A stretch of DNA of 64,000 bases from Sunxiuqinia sp963677175 (GTDB taxonomy: Bacteria; Bacteroidota; Bacteroidia; Bacteroidales; Prolixibacteraceae): contig CAXXES010000004.1 in the NCBI GenBank assembly GCA_963677175.2, forward strand, positions 868,001 to 932,000, read 5' to 3'. The notes under the pieces are model-generated. The model did no database searches, was not told where the DNA came from, and worked only from the letters and a program-made list of their open reading frames with translations. The translations under genes and the position numbers were made by a program. Shown here in pieces: positions 43,274 through 51,938 of this stretch (positions are counted from its first letter, which is position 1; every line of letters starts with the position of its first letter).

Positions 43274-44428
43274 ATGCGTATTGTATTGATCTTTTTTTTA
43301 CTGTTTACATGTCAGGTTTCGGCACAGAAAATTCGGCCCGGAGCCGAACGAACAGATTTGTATTTGCCCTTGTTGCAAGAAAAGAAAATTGGGCTGGTAG
43401 TTAATCATACTTCCACGGTTGGAGACGATCATTTACTCGACTTTCTGCTGAAACATGAGCTTGCTGTGGAGCGGGTGTTTAGTCCGGAGCATGGATTTCG
43501 CGGTGATGCCGATGCTGGAGAACAGATAGCTGATGAGCGGGATCCTAAGACTGGGATTCGGGTGGTTTCGCTGTATGGCGACAACAAAAAGCCGCGACCT
43601 GCTGACTTGAACGATTTGGATGTGTTGATATTCGATATTCAGGATGTCGGCGTTCGGTTTTACACCTACATCAGCACCATGCACTATGTGATGGAGGCTT
43701 GTGCTGAAAACGGCAAACCCTTGCTGGTTTTTGATCGTCCGAATCCAAATGGCGACTATATGGCTGGTCCGGTGTTGGAACCCAAATTTCAGTCATTTGT
43801 CGGGATGCATCCTATTCCGGTGGTGCATGGCTGTACCGTGGGCGAGCTGGCACAAATGATCAATGGAGAAGGCTGGTTGAAGGATCGAATCCAGTGTGAG
43901 CTCAACGTGATTCCGGCAGGGAATTACACGCACGAAATGCCCTACTCGCTGCCGGTAAAACCTTCACCCAATTTACCGAACGACAGGGCGATCCGGCTTT
44001 ATCCTTCCCTGTGTTTTTTTGAAGCCACCAGTGCCAGCATTGGGCGGGGAACTTATTTCCCTTTTCAGGTGATTGGATTCCCCGATGAGCGCTTTGGCGA
44101 TTTTCAGTTTACTCCGGAAAGCATCGAGGGAATGTCGAAAAATCCGGAGCAACTCGGTCAGGTTTGCTATGGTGTTGACCTTCGGACGCCCTGTTGCCAT
44201 GAGCAGTTTACCTTGTCGTATTTTCTTGATTTTTATAATCAGTTTGAGAATGAAGCAGATTTTTTAACCCGGGAGCGTTGGTTCAATTTGCTGGCCGGAA
44301 CAGATGAGCTACTTCGGGATATTCGTGCCGGAAAAAGCCTCGAAGAGATAGAAGCCGGCTGGCAGGAAGAGCTCGATAATTACCAATCTATTCGAAAAAA
44401 ATATTTGTTATACCCCGACTTTAACTAA
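43274..44428 (+). CDS. namZ: Exo-beta-N-acetylmuramidase NamZ (DUF1343)
   Basis: A 384-aa secreted protein with signal peptide MRIVLIFFLLFTCQVSAQ. It belongs to the DUF1343 family, whose characterised members (NamZ) cut MurNAc from the non-reducing end of peptidoglycan chains. Family marks are GLVVNHTSTVG, VERVFSPEHGFRGDADAGE, DIQDVGVRFYTYISTMHYVM, VFDRPNPNG and SASIGRGTYFPFQVIG. The sodium symporter gene follows 6 bp later and the NagZ-like fusion is divergent. Together these suggest sequential release and uptake of GlcNAc and MurNAc. Confidence 0.9.
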   Translation: MRIVLIFFLLFTCQVSAQKIRPGAERTDLYLPLLQEKKIGLVVNHTSTVGDDHLLDFLLKHELAVERVFSPEHGFRGDADAGEQIADERDPKTGIRVVSLYGDNKKPRPADLNDLDVLIFDIQDVGVRFYTYISTMHYVMEACAENGKPLLVFDRPNPNGDYMAGPVLEPKFQSFVGMHPIPVVHGCTVGELAQMINGEGWLKDRIQCELNVIPAGNYTHEMPYSLPVKPSPNLPNDRAIRLYPSLCFFEATSASIGRGTYFPFQVIGFPDERFGDFQFTPESIEGMSKNPEQLGQVCYGVDLRTPCCHEQFTLSYFLDFYNQFENEADFLTRERWFNLLAGTDELLRDIRAGKSLEEIEAGWQEELDNYQSIRKKYLLYPDFN

Positions 44429-44434
44429 TTTGGT

Positions 44435-45877
44435 ATGAATTCGTTTCTCGCATTGGGAATTGTTGTTGGTTATTTTGCTTTGTTAATGTTGGTTTCATGG
44501 CTTACTTCGCGAAACTCCGACAGCTTCACTTTTTTTAATGCCAACCGGTCTTCTCCATGGTACTTAGTGGCCTATGGTATGCTTGGCGCTACTTTGTCGG
44601 GTGTGACTTTTATTTCGGTCCCTGCCGAAGTTGGGAATTCGGCTTTTTCGTACTTGCAGTTTGTTTTTGGCAACTTGGTGGGCTATTGGCTGGTTGCATT
44701 CCTGTTGTTACCTTTTTATTACCGGCTGAAGTTGATTTCCATTTACTCGTTTTTGGAGGAACGAATGGGAACATTCAGTCATCGAACAGCTTCGTTCTTT
44801 TTCCTGATTTCGAAATTGATTGGAGCAGCTTTTCGTTTGTATTTGGTAGCGGTTGTGTTGCAGTATGCTTTTTTTAGCTCCTTTGGCATTCCCTTCTGGG
44901 CCAATGTGTGTATTACCGTTTTTCTGATTTGGATTTACACTTACCGGGCAGGGATTAAAACCATTGTTTGGACGGACACGCTGCAAACTACTTTTCTGGT
45001 CATGGCGGTATTGCTAACCGTTTACACGATTAGCAAAATATATGTGACCGATGATTCTTTCGGGGTTTTTCAGCGGGTTTACAACAGCGATTTGTCGCAG
45101 GTTTTCTTCTGGGATTGGCGTTCGCCCAATTTCTTTTGGAAACAATTTGTTGCGGGCATTTTCATGACATTGGCTATTAATGGAATGGATCAGGATATTA
45201 TGCAGAAGAACCTGACCTGCAAGTCGAAAGGGGAAGCCCAGAAGAACATGCTGGTTTTTAGTTTTCTTTTTGTGTTTGTGGTGATTCTTTTTATGAGTTT
45301 GGGAGGGATGTTGTACCAGTATGCGCAACACGCCGGAATTGATGTTACCAATGCCGGCGATGATTTATATCCGCTGTTGGCGCTTAATCATTTGAGTAGC
45401 GCGGTGGCCATTGCTTTTTTGCTGGGCATTACGGCTGCTTCGTTTTCCAGCGCCGATTCGGCGTTAACTTCCATGACTACTGCGTTTTCAATAGATTTTC
45501 TTCATCTGGATGATCTGAAGAATACAACGAAAATGAAATACCGAAAATGGATTCATTTAGGCTTTGCTGCTCTGTTGGCGGTCGTCATTGTCATTTTTCA
45601 TATTATAAACGATGAGAATGTTGTTATTGCCCTTTTTAAGGCGGCAGGTTATACCTACGGACCCATTTTAGGACTCTTCGTTTTTGCCATTTTATTCCGA
45701 AGAAAAGTGCGCGATCGGCTGGTTCCATTCCTGGCTTTGGGAGCTCCCTTGCTTACATTTATAATCTCTGTTTTTTCGAAACAATTATTTAATGGTTATG
45801 AATTCGGTTTTGAGTTGTTGATATTGAATGGATTAGCAATGCTTGTTGGTCTTCTTTTGATCTCTGTAAAGAATTGA
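44435..45877 (+). CDS. Sodium:solute symporter (SSS family), probable amino-sugar importer
   Basis: A 480-aa inner-membrane symporter of about 13 helices. SSS family marks are SPWYLVAYGMLGATLSGVTF, GNLVGYWLVAFLLLPFYYRL, NGMDQDIMQKNLTCKSKGEAQ and the sodium-site helix GITAASFSSADSALTSMTT. It starts 6 bp after namZ, so they are cotranscribed. In Tannerella forsythia an SSS-type protein (MurT) imports MurNAc. By position this protein may import MurNAc or another wall sugar, but substrate prediction from sequence alone is unsafe. Confidence 0.9.
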   Translation: MNSFLALGIVVGYFALLMLVSWLTSRNSDSFTFFNANRSSPWYLVAYGMLGATLSGVTFISVPAEVGNSAFSYLQFVFGNLVGYWLVAFLLLPFYYRLKLISIYSFLEERMGTFSHRTASFFFLISKLIGAAFRLYLVAVVLQYAFFSSFGIPFWANVCITVFLIWIYTYRAGIKTIVWTDTLQTTFLVMAVLLTVYTISKIYVTDDSFGVFQRVYNSDLSQVFFWDWRSPNFFWKQFVAGIFMTLAINGMDQDIMQKNLTCKSKGEAQKNMLVFSFLFVFVVILFMSLGGMLYQYAQHAGIDVTNAGDDLYPLLALNHLSSAVAIAFLLGITAASFSSADSALTSMTTAFSIDFLHLDDLKNTTKMKYRKWIHLGFAALLAVVIVIFHIINDENVVIALFKAAGYTYGPILGLFVFAILFRRKVRDRLVPFLALGAPLLTFIISVFSKQLFNGYEFGFELLILNGLAMLVGLLLISVKN

Positions 45878-45922
45878 GCCGATGGATTGTTGAAAATGTT
45901 AAAATTTGTAAAAATCATTTTG

Positions 45923-45930
45923 TACTTTTG
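45923..45930 (+). promoter_or_regulatory. Candidate promoter -7 box for the beta-helix lipoprotein operon
   Basis: TACTTTTG matches TAnnTTTG, 45 bp before the start. TTTG at 45905 is only 14 bp upstream, closer than usual. Confidence 0.5.
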
Positions 45931-45975
45931 GAAGACGATTTCGAAGCTTTGTAGGCGTTAAACCTGGAACCATTA

Positions 45976-47421
45976 GTGAAAAAAATAGTGCACATAATTA
46001 TAGCTCTTCTCCTCATCGTAATGGTTATTTCATGCGAAGATGAGAAGTATGTTTCTTCCGGCGAAGTGCAGCTCCGGTTTTCAGCCGACACGGTGATGTT
46101 CGATACCATATTCACAGCCTTCGGTTCAACCACTCAACATTTAAAAGTTTACAACCCATACGATCAAAAATTGTTGATCTCTTCTGTTCGACTGGCTAAA
46201 GGCGATGCGTCCAATTTTCGACTGAATGTCAATGGAATGGCTGCCAATGAGGTTTTTGATTTGGAGATTCCTCCGAAAGACAGTATCTACATTTTTGTTG
46301 AGGTTACGGTTGATCCTACCGGTAATGATATGGCGATGGTTGTTCAGGATTCGATTGAGTTTTCAACCAATGCCTCGTTTCAGGATGTCGATTTGGTGGC
46401 TTGGGGACAAGATTTTCACCTGATAAGAGATGCGCGACTGAAAACAACAACCTGGACGGCTGATAAACCTTATCTGGTATACAATTATGCTTATGTGGAC
46501 AGTGGGGAAGTGCTTACGATTGACCCCGGAGCCAAAATTTATTTTCACAGCAAGGCTGGATTGTATGTGAGAGGCCGGATTAAAGCCTTGGGCGAATTTG
46601 GGCAGCCGATCGTTTTTCAGGGCGACCGCCTTGAAGATGTATACGAAGATGTTCCCGACCAGTGGAATGGCTTGTTGTTGTTCTCCGGTAGCCACGATAA
46701 TATTTTCAACTACACCGAAATCAAAAACGCCAACATTGGTTTGCAGGTTGGCAACATTGAAGATGATGGTTATGCCAGCGTTGAATTGTCCAACACCAAA
46801 ATTTACAACCATGCCTATGCTGGCATTTTCTCATTGAAATCAAAAATTAAAGCCTATAACTGTTTGATTGCCAATTGTGGATTTTATGCCGCTGCTCTTT
46901 TGGTTGGAGGCGACTACGATTTTTATCACACCACCATTGCCAACTACTGGGGTGGTTTTTCAAGCAGTTCAAGGTCAACGGCCTCGCTGGTGCTCTCCAA
47001 CCTGCTGATCATTGATCAGGCTTCGGGAGGAAGTGTTAGTTACATGGGTGATATGACGAATGCCAATTTTTCCAATAGCATCATCACTGGCAACATTAGA
47101 ACAAACAACGAGTTGGAACTTGGAATTTCGGATGAAGCTGTTTTCAATTATAGCTTCAATCACTGTTTAATGCAACTGTCTGATACCTTCGATATTTCTG
47201 ATCCCGATTATTATACGGGAATTATTCGTGGTGCAGATCCAAAATTTAAAGATCCGTTTAAAAAGATGAATTTCGAACTGGATACCTTAAGTCCTGCTAA
47301 AGATGCTGGTTTGAAGATGATTGGTCAGCAATTTCCACTCGACTTGCTAAATCAGAGCCGCATTGGCGATGCCAGGCCTGACTTGGGAGCCTATGAGCGC
47401 ATTGAAAAGGTTTTGAAGTAA
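45976..47421 (+). CDS. Beta-helix repeat lipoprotein of unknown function
   Basis: A 481-aa lipoprotein (signal ending VISC, Cys20) read from GTG. Residues of about 30-160 resemble an immunoglobulin-like domain (DTVMFDTIFTAFGSTTQHLKVYNP). Residues of about 170-460 look like a right-handed parallel beta-helix with repeating short strands (VLTIDPGAKIYFHSKAGLYVRG, YTEIKNANIGLQVG, NTKIYNHAYAGIFSLKS). It ends with a pattern common in choice-of-anchor/polysaccharide-lyase-like proteins (SPAKDAG, DLGAYE). It may bind polysaccharide at the cell surface. No catalytic residues were recognised. It is followed 8 bp later by a secreted endonuclease-like gene, so they form an operon. Confidence 0.82.
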   Translation: MKKIVHIIIALLLIVMVISCEDEKYVSSGEVQLRFSADTVMFDTIFTAFGSTTQHLKVYNPYDQKLLISSVRLAKGDASNFRLNVNGMAANEVFDLEIPPKDSIYIFVEVTVDPTGNDMAMVVQDSIEFSTNASFQDVDLVAWGQDFHLIRDARLKTTTWTADKPYLVYNYAYVDSGEVLTIDPGAKIYFHSKAGLYVRGRIKALGEFGQPIVFQGDRLEDVYEDVPDQWNGLLLFSGSHDNIFNYTEIKNANIGLQVGNIEDDGYASVELSNTKIYNHAYAGIFSLKSKIKAYNCLIANCGFYAAALLVGGDYDFYHTTIANYWGGFSSSSRSTASLVLSNLLIIDQASGGSVSYMGDMTNANFSNSIITGNIRTNNELELGISDEAVFNYSFNHCLMQLSDTFDISDPDYYTGIIRGADPKFKDPFKKMNFELDTLSPAKDAGLKMIGQQFPLDLLNQSRIGDARPDLGAYERIEKVLK

Positions 47422-47429
47422 ATGGTCAA

Positions 47430-48455
47430 ATGGTCTCTCTTCGGAAATTTTCCACCGTCTTTTTGATTCTGGTTTTCATACAAATCAGTCTTCTCGGGCA
47501 GCCGGAAGAGCAAGATCATTTGCATGTGCTTTTTTATAATGTAGAAAACCTGTTTGATACCCAAGATGATCCAATAACGAATGACGATGAGTTTTTGCCC
47601 GATGGTGACCGGCGATGGAACGACTACCGGTTTTACCAGAAGTTGAAGCAACTGAGCAAGGTCATTTTAAGCAGCGCTGGATTTGAACCGCCCGAAATTA
47701 TAGGTCTTTGTGAAATTGAAAATCGCTTCGTTCTTGAAAAGCTACTGGATGCTACTCCCTTAAAAAGCCATGCCTATTCAATTATCCACAAAGATTCTCC
47801 CGATAAACGGGGAATTGATGTGGCACTTTTGTATCGGTCAGATCGCGTCACTCCGCTATTCTATCAGTATATCCCTGTTATAAATAAACGATCCGAGGTG
47901 GAGACGACGCGTGAAATCCTTCACGCCGCGTTTCTGTTGCCCGGAGAAGATACGCTGCATGTATTTTTCAATCACTGGCCATCGCGCTATGGCGGGCAAA
48001 CCGAAACAGAGCATAAACGTATTCAGGCCGCTTATGCATTGAAAAAAGCAATCGGTGAGGTTTGTGCGGATCATCCCAGCGCAAAGATTGTGGTGATGGG
48101 TGACTTTAATGATCAACCCAAAAACCAAAGTCTGACAGCGGGTTTAGAGGCTGTTGCTGCGGATGATTTAAAGATGGATGGCGAGTTGATCAACCTGTCG
48201 GCGGACTGGAAGCAGGGAACCATTAAGTACCGGCAAAGCTGGACGGTCTTTGATCAAATCATGGTGTCGGACCAGTTATTGAAAAGCAATGGGTGGCACA
48301 CCAGCCCGGAATTGGCCTATCCGGTGACTTTTCCTTTTTTATTTGAGCTGGATACCAAATTTAAAGGACAAAAATTAAAGCGAACTTACGTTGGATTTAA
48401 ATATCATGGCGGCTTCAGCGATCATCTGTCCATTTTGTTGAAGTTGGAACGTTGA
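47430..48455 (+). CDS. Secreted endonuclease/exonuclease/phosphatase family protein
   Basis: A 341-aa protein with a signal peptide (FLILVFIQISLLGQ). The EEP fold marks are VLFYNVENLFD (metal-binding Asn/Glu region), IIGLCEIENR with the metal-binding Glu, HWPSRYGG, VMGDFNDQP (catalytic Asp and Asn) and a final GGFSDHLSILL with the Asp-His pair. All key residues of the DNase I-like hydrolases are present. It could cut nucleic acids or phosphoesters outside the cytoplasm. It is cotranscribed with the beta-helix lipoprotein gene and ends at a terminator (48560). Confidence 0.9.
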   Translation: MVSLRKFSTVFLILVFIQISLLGQPEEQDHLHVLFYNVENLFDTQDDPITNDDEFLPDGDRRWNDYRFYQKLKQLSKVILSSAGFEPPEIIGLCEIENRFVLEKLLDATPLKSHAYSIIHKDSPDKRGIDVALLYRSDRVTPLFYQYIPVINKRSEVETTREILHAAFLLPGEDTLHVFFNHWPSRYGGQTETEHKRIQAAYALKKAIGEVCADHPSAKIVVMGDFNDQPKNQSLTAGLEAVAADDLKMDGELINLSADWKQGTIKYRQSWTVFDQIMVSDQLLKSNGWHTSPELAYPVTFPFLFELDTKFKGQKLKRTYVGFKYHGGFSDHLSILLKLER

Positions 48456-48559
48456 AGTACCTATCAACACTTAATTTTCACTCCATTTTAGTTCCCCACA
48501 AGCCCATTTTTCAATCGACATCATTCCGTTCCCCGGTCAAAATCGATCGAATACCGCTG

Positions 48560-48584
48560 AAAATCGGCTATTCACCGATTTTTT
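48560..48584 (+). terminator. Rho-independent terminator after the EEP gene
   Basis: AAAATCGG pairs with CCGATTTT around a CTATTCA loop, followed by a T run, about 105 bp past the stop. Confidence 0.8.
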
Positions 48585-48673
48585 AGGCATTTGTTTTTCC
48601 ATTATTCCAGGGTTTTATAACTTGTAAGGACAAAGATCAACGTTCTTTGAACATACCTGAAACCCTTCTCGTT

Positions 48674-49044
48674 AATTCCAAATTTCAAAATCCAGGAAAC
48701 AAATTTCAAGTTTGAAATTCCAAAATCGGAAAATAAAATTCCAAAGAAGAAATTCCAAAGATTAAGAAGCCGATTCTGGACTTGAAGTGTCAAATTCCAA
48801 GAATGAAATTTCAAATTCCAAACATCAAATTCCAAATTCTGAAGATGAAGCTTCAAATTCCAAACATGAAGAGGCCGATTCTGGAGACGAAATTCCAAAT
48901 TCCAAGGATGAAAAGGCAAATTCCGAACATGAAATTCCAAATTCCAAAGGGAAAATGTCAAATTCTGGAGATGAAGAAGCCGATTCTGGAGATGAAATAT
49001 GAAATTCCGGACATCAAAAGTCAAATTCCGAACTTGAAAAGATG
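48674..49044. repeat. 21-bp tandem array built of 7-bp blocks (18 units, one of 14 bp)
   Basis: Eighteen contiguous units. Seventeen are exactly 21 bp and one (48737-48750) is 14 bp, totalling 371 bp. Most units begin RATTCY and the middle block often reads NNNATGA. A typical unit is three 7-bp blocks: AATTCCA, AACATGA, AATTCCA. Variation is mainly A/G and C/T exchanges at fixed columns. Because 21 is a multiple of three, all frames give 7-residue repeats, and several stay open by chance. I do not regard these as genes. The array lies between converging transcripts, flanked by a terminator on each side (48560 and 49133). Confidence 0.92.
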
Positions 49045-49132
49045 ATTTAAATAATTTATAAGTGAGTGTGAAAAAAATGCAGATAGCTATGAAAAGATAG
49101 CGTGGTGAAAATTTTCCAATTGGTTACACAAT

Positions 49133-49163
49133 AAAAAAAGAGTGACACCGAATTTGGTGTCAC
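49133..49163 (-). terminator. Rho-independent terminator after ald
   Basis: On the minus strand, GTGACACC and GGTGTCAC pair around an A/T loop and are followed by CTTTTTTTA. It lies 29 bp after the ald stop. Confidence 0.87.
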
Positions 49164-49191
49164 CCCTCTGCAGCTTATTGATAGTAAGTTT

Positions 49192-50304
49192 CTATAAAAC
49201 CTCTTCAGCGGGAGTATAAGGCAGCCCGAAAGCATCGGCCACTTCCTTATAAACGATTTTTCCTTCCACCACATTCAGTCCTTTGCGCAAGGGACGGTCA
49301 TCGGCGCAAGCTTGCTTCCATCCTTTATTGGCCAGCTGAATGGCATTGGGTAAGGTGGCATTGGTTAGTGCCAGTGTTGATGTGCGCGGCACCGCACCTG
49401 GCATGTTGGCCACACAGTAGTGAATCACATCGTCAATCACAAAGTTGGGATGATCGTGTGTCGTTGGCTTAGTGGTTTCGAAACAGCCACCTTGGTCAAC
49501 AGCCACATCCACCATCACGGTTCCCGGGCGCATGGTTGGTAGCATGTCGCGCGTAATTAGCTTAGGCGCTTTGGCGCCTGGAATAAGCACAGCTCCAATA
49601 ATCAAAATGTGCGTCTGCACCATTTCACGAATGTTGAATTCGTTGCTCATCATGGTGTTCACATTGGCTGGCATAATATCGTCGAGGTAACGCAGGCGCT
49701 TCAGGCTTACATCCATAATGGTAACGTCGGCACCCAGTCCGGCAGCCATTTTTGCCGCTTCGGTTCCAACAATGCCCCCCCCAATAATCAGCACTTTGGC
49801 AGGCGTCACTCCGGGCACACCGCCTAGTAATACGCCGTAGCCGCCATAGGTTTTTTCGAGGTACTTGGCCCCTTCCTGCACCGACATGCGTCCAGCCACT
49901 TCCGACATCGGAATCAGCAACGGCAACGAGCGGTCGTCAAGCTCTACGGTTTCGTAGGCCAGGCAAATGGCTTCGCGCTCTATCATGGCTTTAGTCAATT
50001 CTTCCGACGAAGCAAAATGGAAATAGGTGTAAAGAATCTGGCCTTTTTTAATCAGCGGATATTCGGAGGCAATGGGTTCTTTCACTTTAATAATCATGTC
50101 GGCTATGGCATAAGTATCTTCGATGGTGGGCAACATTTTTGCTCCGGCCATTCGGTAGTCCTCGTCTGTAAAGCCACTTCCAATACCTGCGGTAGTCTGT
50201 ACATATACTTCGTGCCCGCGTTTTACCATTTCTGCAGTTCCGGCAGGCGTCAACGCGACTCTGTTTTCGTTGTTCTTAATCTCTCTGGGTACACCAATTA
50301 TCAT
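49192..50304 (-). CDS. ald: Alanine dehydrogenase
   Basis: A 370-aa NAD-dependent enzyme interconverting alanine and pyruvate plus ammonia. The N-terminus MIIGVPREIKNNENRVALTPAG and the central VAGRMSVQEGAKYLE are family signatures. The nucleotide-binding Rossmann motif is VLIIGGGIVGTEAAKMAAGLGA. The C-terminal ANMPGAVPRTSTLALTNATLP is typical. The length is normal for the hexameric enzyme. It is divergent from an aminotransferase and near a glutamine synthetase homologue, a small nitrogen-metabolism neighbourhood. It ends at a terminator beside the 21-bp array. Confidence 0.96.
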   Translation of the reverse strand: MIIGVPREIKNNENRVALTPAGTAEMVKRGHEVYVQTTAGIGSGFTDEDYRMAGAKMLPTIEDTYAIADMIIKVKEPIASEYPLIKKGQILYTYFHFASSEELTKAMIEREAICLAYETVELDDRSLPLLIPMSEVAGRMSVQEGAKYLEKTYGGYGVLLGGVPGVTPAKVLIIGGGIVGTEAAKMAAGLGADVTIMDVSLKRLRYLDDIMPANVNTMMSNEFNIREMVQTHILIIGAVLIPGAKAPKLITRDMLPTMRPGTVMVDVAVDQGGCFETTKPTTHDHPNFVIDDVIHYCVANMPGAVPRTSTLALTNATLPNAIQLANKGWKQACADDRPLRKGLNVVEGKIVYKEVADAFGLPYTPAEEVL

Positions 50305-50338
50305 CTTATTTTACTTTAAATTTGAATTACTTTGAGTC

Positions 50339-50346
50339 CAAAAGTA
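50339..50346 (-). promoter_or_regulatory. Candidate promoter -7 box for ald
   Basis: Plus-strand CAAAAGTA is TACTTTTG on the minus strand, matching TAnnTTTG, 35 bp before the start codon. Confidence 0.55.
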
Positions 50347-50526
50347 GCCGATTCGGATTTCGAAAAACATGATAAAAAACAAGAAATAGCCTCTCTGATA
50401 GACTTGTTTCCAAAAACAGGATAAATTTTATAAGTATCCAAATTGCTTGATAGAATCGCAGTCATTTCAATGTGTAAATGTCAAATTACAAGCAAAGAGA
50501 CTGTTTTTATTTAAAATTGTTAATCG

Positions 50527-50534
50527 TATCTTTG
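50527..50534 (+). promoter_or_regulatory. Candidate promoter -7 box for the aminotransferase
   Basis: TATCTTTG matches TAnnTTTG, 30 bp before the ATG at 50564. About 19 bp upstream lies a T-rich TGTTTTTAT that could be the -33 element. Confidence 0.6.
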
Positions 50535-50563
50535 CCGCCCTAGCGAAATTATTATTATTCAAC

Positions 50564-51769
50564 ATGCCAACAACATCAATTAGAGGAAACAGGATGCCCG
50601 ATTCGCCAATCCGAAAGCTTGTACCGCTGTCGGATCGTGCTAAAGCTTTGGGTAGAAAGGTGTATCACCTGAATATTGGGCAACCAGACCTGCCCACGCC
50701 ACAGCGTGCTTTGGATGCCATTCGGAATATTGACCGGAAGATTCTGGAATATAGTCCAAGTGAAGGAATCTTGTCGCTGCGGCAAAAGCTGGCGGAATAT
50801 TACCACAAGTATAGTATTTATGTTGATGTTGAAGATATTATTATTACCACTGGAGGCAGCGAAGCGGTTACCTTTGCATTTATGTCGTGCCTTGACCCGG
50901 GTGATGAGATTATTGTTCCTGAGCCGGCCTATGCCAACTACGAAGCCTTTGCTATTGTAGCGGGCGTGGTAATTAAATCGATTCCGGCCAAAATTGAGGA
51001 AGGTTTTGCCATGCCGCCCTTTGAAGAATTCGAGAAGCTGATCACACCGAAAACCAAGGGCATTATGATCTGCAATCCGAATAATCCGACTGGCTATTTG
51101 TACACCCAGGAAGAGATGAATAAGATTCGCGACCTGGTTAAGAAGTACGATTTGTATTTGTTTTCCGACGAGGTTTATCGTGAATTTTGTTATACAGGAG
51201 CCCCTTATATTTCGGCTTTCCACCTCGAAGGAATTGAGCAAAATGTGATTCTGATTGACTCGGTTTCGAAACGATACAGCGAATGTGGATTGCGTGTTGG
51301 TGCTTTGATTACCAAGAACAAGGAAGTGCGCAAAAACGTGATGAAATTTTGCCAGGCGCGGTTAAGTCCGCCATTGATTGGCCAAATTGCTGCCGAAGCT
51401 TCGCTGGAGCATACCGACGAGTACCTGCTGAACTCGTACAACGAATATGTGAGTCGCCGAAATTTCCTGATTGATGGTCTGAACCGCATCAACGGGGTTT
51501 ACTCGCCTATTCCGATGGGCGCGTTTTATACCGTGGCGGAGCTGCCGGTGGATGATGCCGACCAGTTTTGCTCTTGGCTTCTCAGTGATTTCGAATACGA
51601 AAACCAAACCATCTTCATGGCGCCAGCATCGGGTTTTTACACCACGCCCGGCCAGGGGAAAGACCAGGTTCGAATTGCCTACGTATTAAATAAGGTTGAC
51701 TTGGGAAAAGCGCTAAAAGTTTTGGAAGAAGCCTTGAAGGTTTATCCGGGAAGTACGCTCAAACGATAG
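50564..51769 (+). CDS. Pyridoxal-phosphate aminotransferase (class I, aspartate aminotransferase-like)
   Basis: A 401-aa fold-type I aminotransferase. The substrate and cofactor segments are HLNIGQPDLPTPQ, ITTGGSEAVTFAF, CNPNNPTGYLYTQEE, LFSDEVYREF and SVSKRYSECGLRVGALI, where the Lys of SVSK is the Schiff-base lysine. MAPASGFYTTPGQGKDQVRIAY near the end carries the carboxylate-binding Arg. It could be an aspartate or other 2-oxo-acid aminotransferase. The exact substrate is not certain. The ATG at 50564 (MPTTSIRGNRM) follows a good promoter box. The open frame upstream to 50447 crosses the promoter and is not used. Confidence 0.93.
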   Translation: MPTTSIRGNRMPDSPIRKLVPLSDRAKALGRKVYHLNIGQPDLPTPQRALDAIRNIDRKILEYSPSEGILSLRQKLAEYYHKYSIYVDVEDIIITTGGSEAVTFAFMSCLDPGDEIIVPEPAYANYEAFAIVAGVVIKSIPAKIEEGFAMPPFEEFEKLITPKTKGIMICNPNNPTGYLYTQEEMNKIRDLVKKYDLYLFSDEVYREFCYTGAPYISAFHLEGIEQNVILIDSVSKRYSECGLRVGALITKNKEVRKNVMKFCQARLSPPLIGQIAAEASLEHTDEYLLNSYNEYVSRRNFLIDGLNRINGVYSPIPMGAFYTVAELPVDDADQFCSWLLSDFEYENQTIFMAPASGFYTTPGQGKDQVRIAYVLNKVDLGKALKVLEEALKVYPGSTLKR

Positions 51770-51811
51770 GGGCGGAGATTGAAAAGTGAGTCGCCGGATG
51801 CTGCCTGAATC

Positions 51812-51936
51812 GGCTATTTTTCGGGCTAAAGTTTGAAATTTTATTGTTGAGGCTGGCTGGCTTTTGCCTGATGGAATTTGTCGAGTTCCTTTTTATTTCC
51901 GATTGGGCTGACTATTTTTAGGGCTTAATTTGAAAT
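51812..51936 (+). repeat. Imperfect direct repeat pair upstream of the glutamine synthetase gene
   Basis: A sequence of about 28 bp (GGCTATTTTTCGGGCT... at 51812-51839) recurs at 51910-51936 (GACTATTTTTAGGGCT...), 98 bp apart, with three mismatches and one gap, both ending TTTGAAAT. The second copy ends two bases before the start codon at 51939. It may be a duplicated leader or a two-site operator. Confidence 0.5.
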
Positions 51937-51938
51937 GT

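Noticed and set aside
21741..49044. The two 21-bp arrays as CRISPR arrays
   Set aside because: Units are contiguous with no spacers of unrelated sequence, the repeat length is too short, and no cas genes are present.
48602..49045. Open frames on both strands within the 21-bp array (140 aa on minus; 87 and 71 aa on plus)
   Set aside because: They exist because a 21-bp period keeps all frames free of stops. Heptapeptide repeats appear in every frame, the starts are weak, and no signal or family match is seen.
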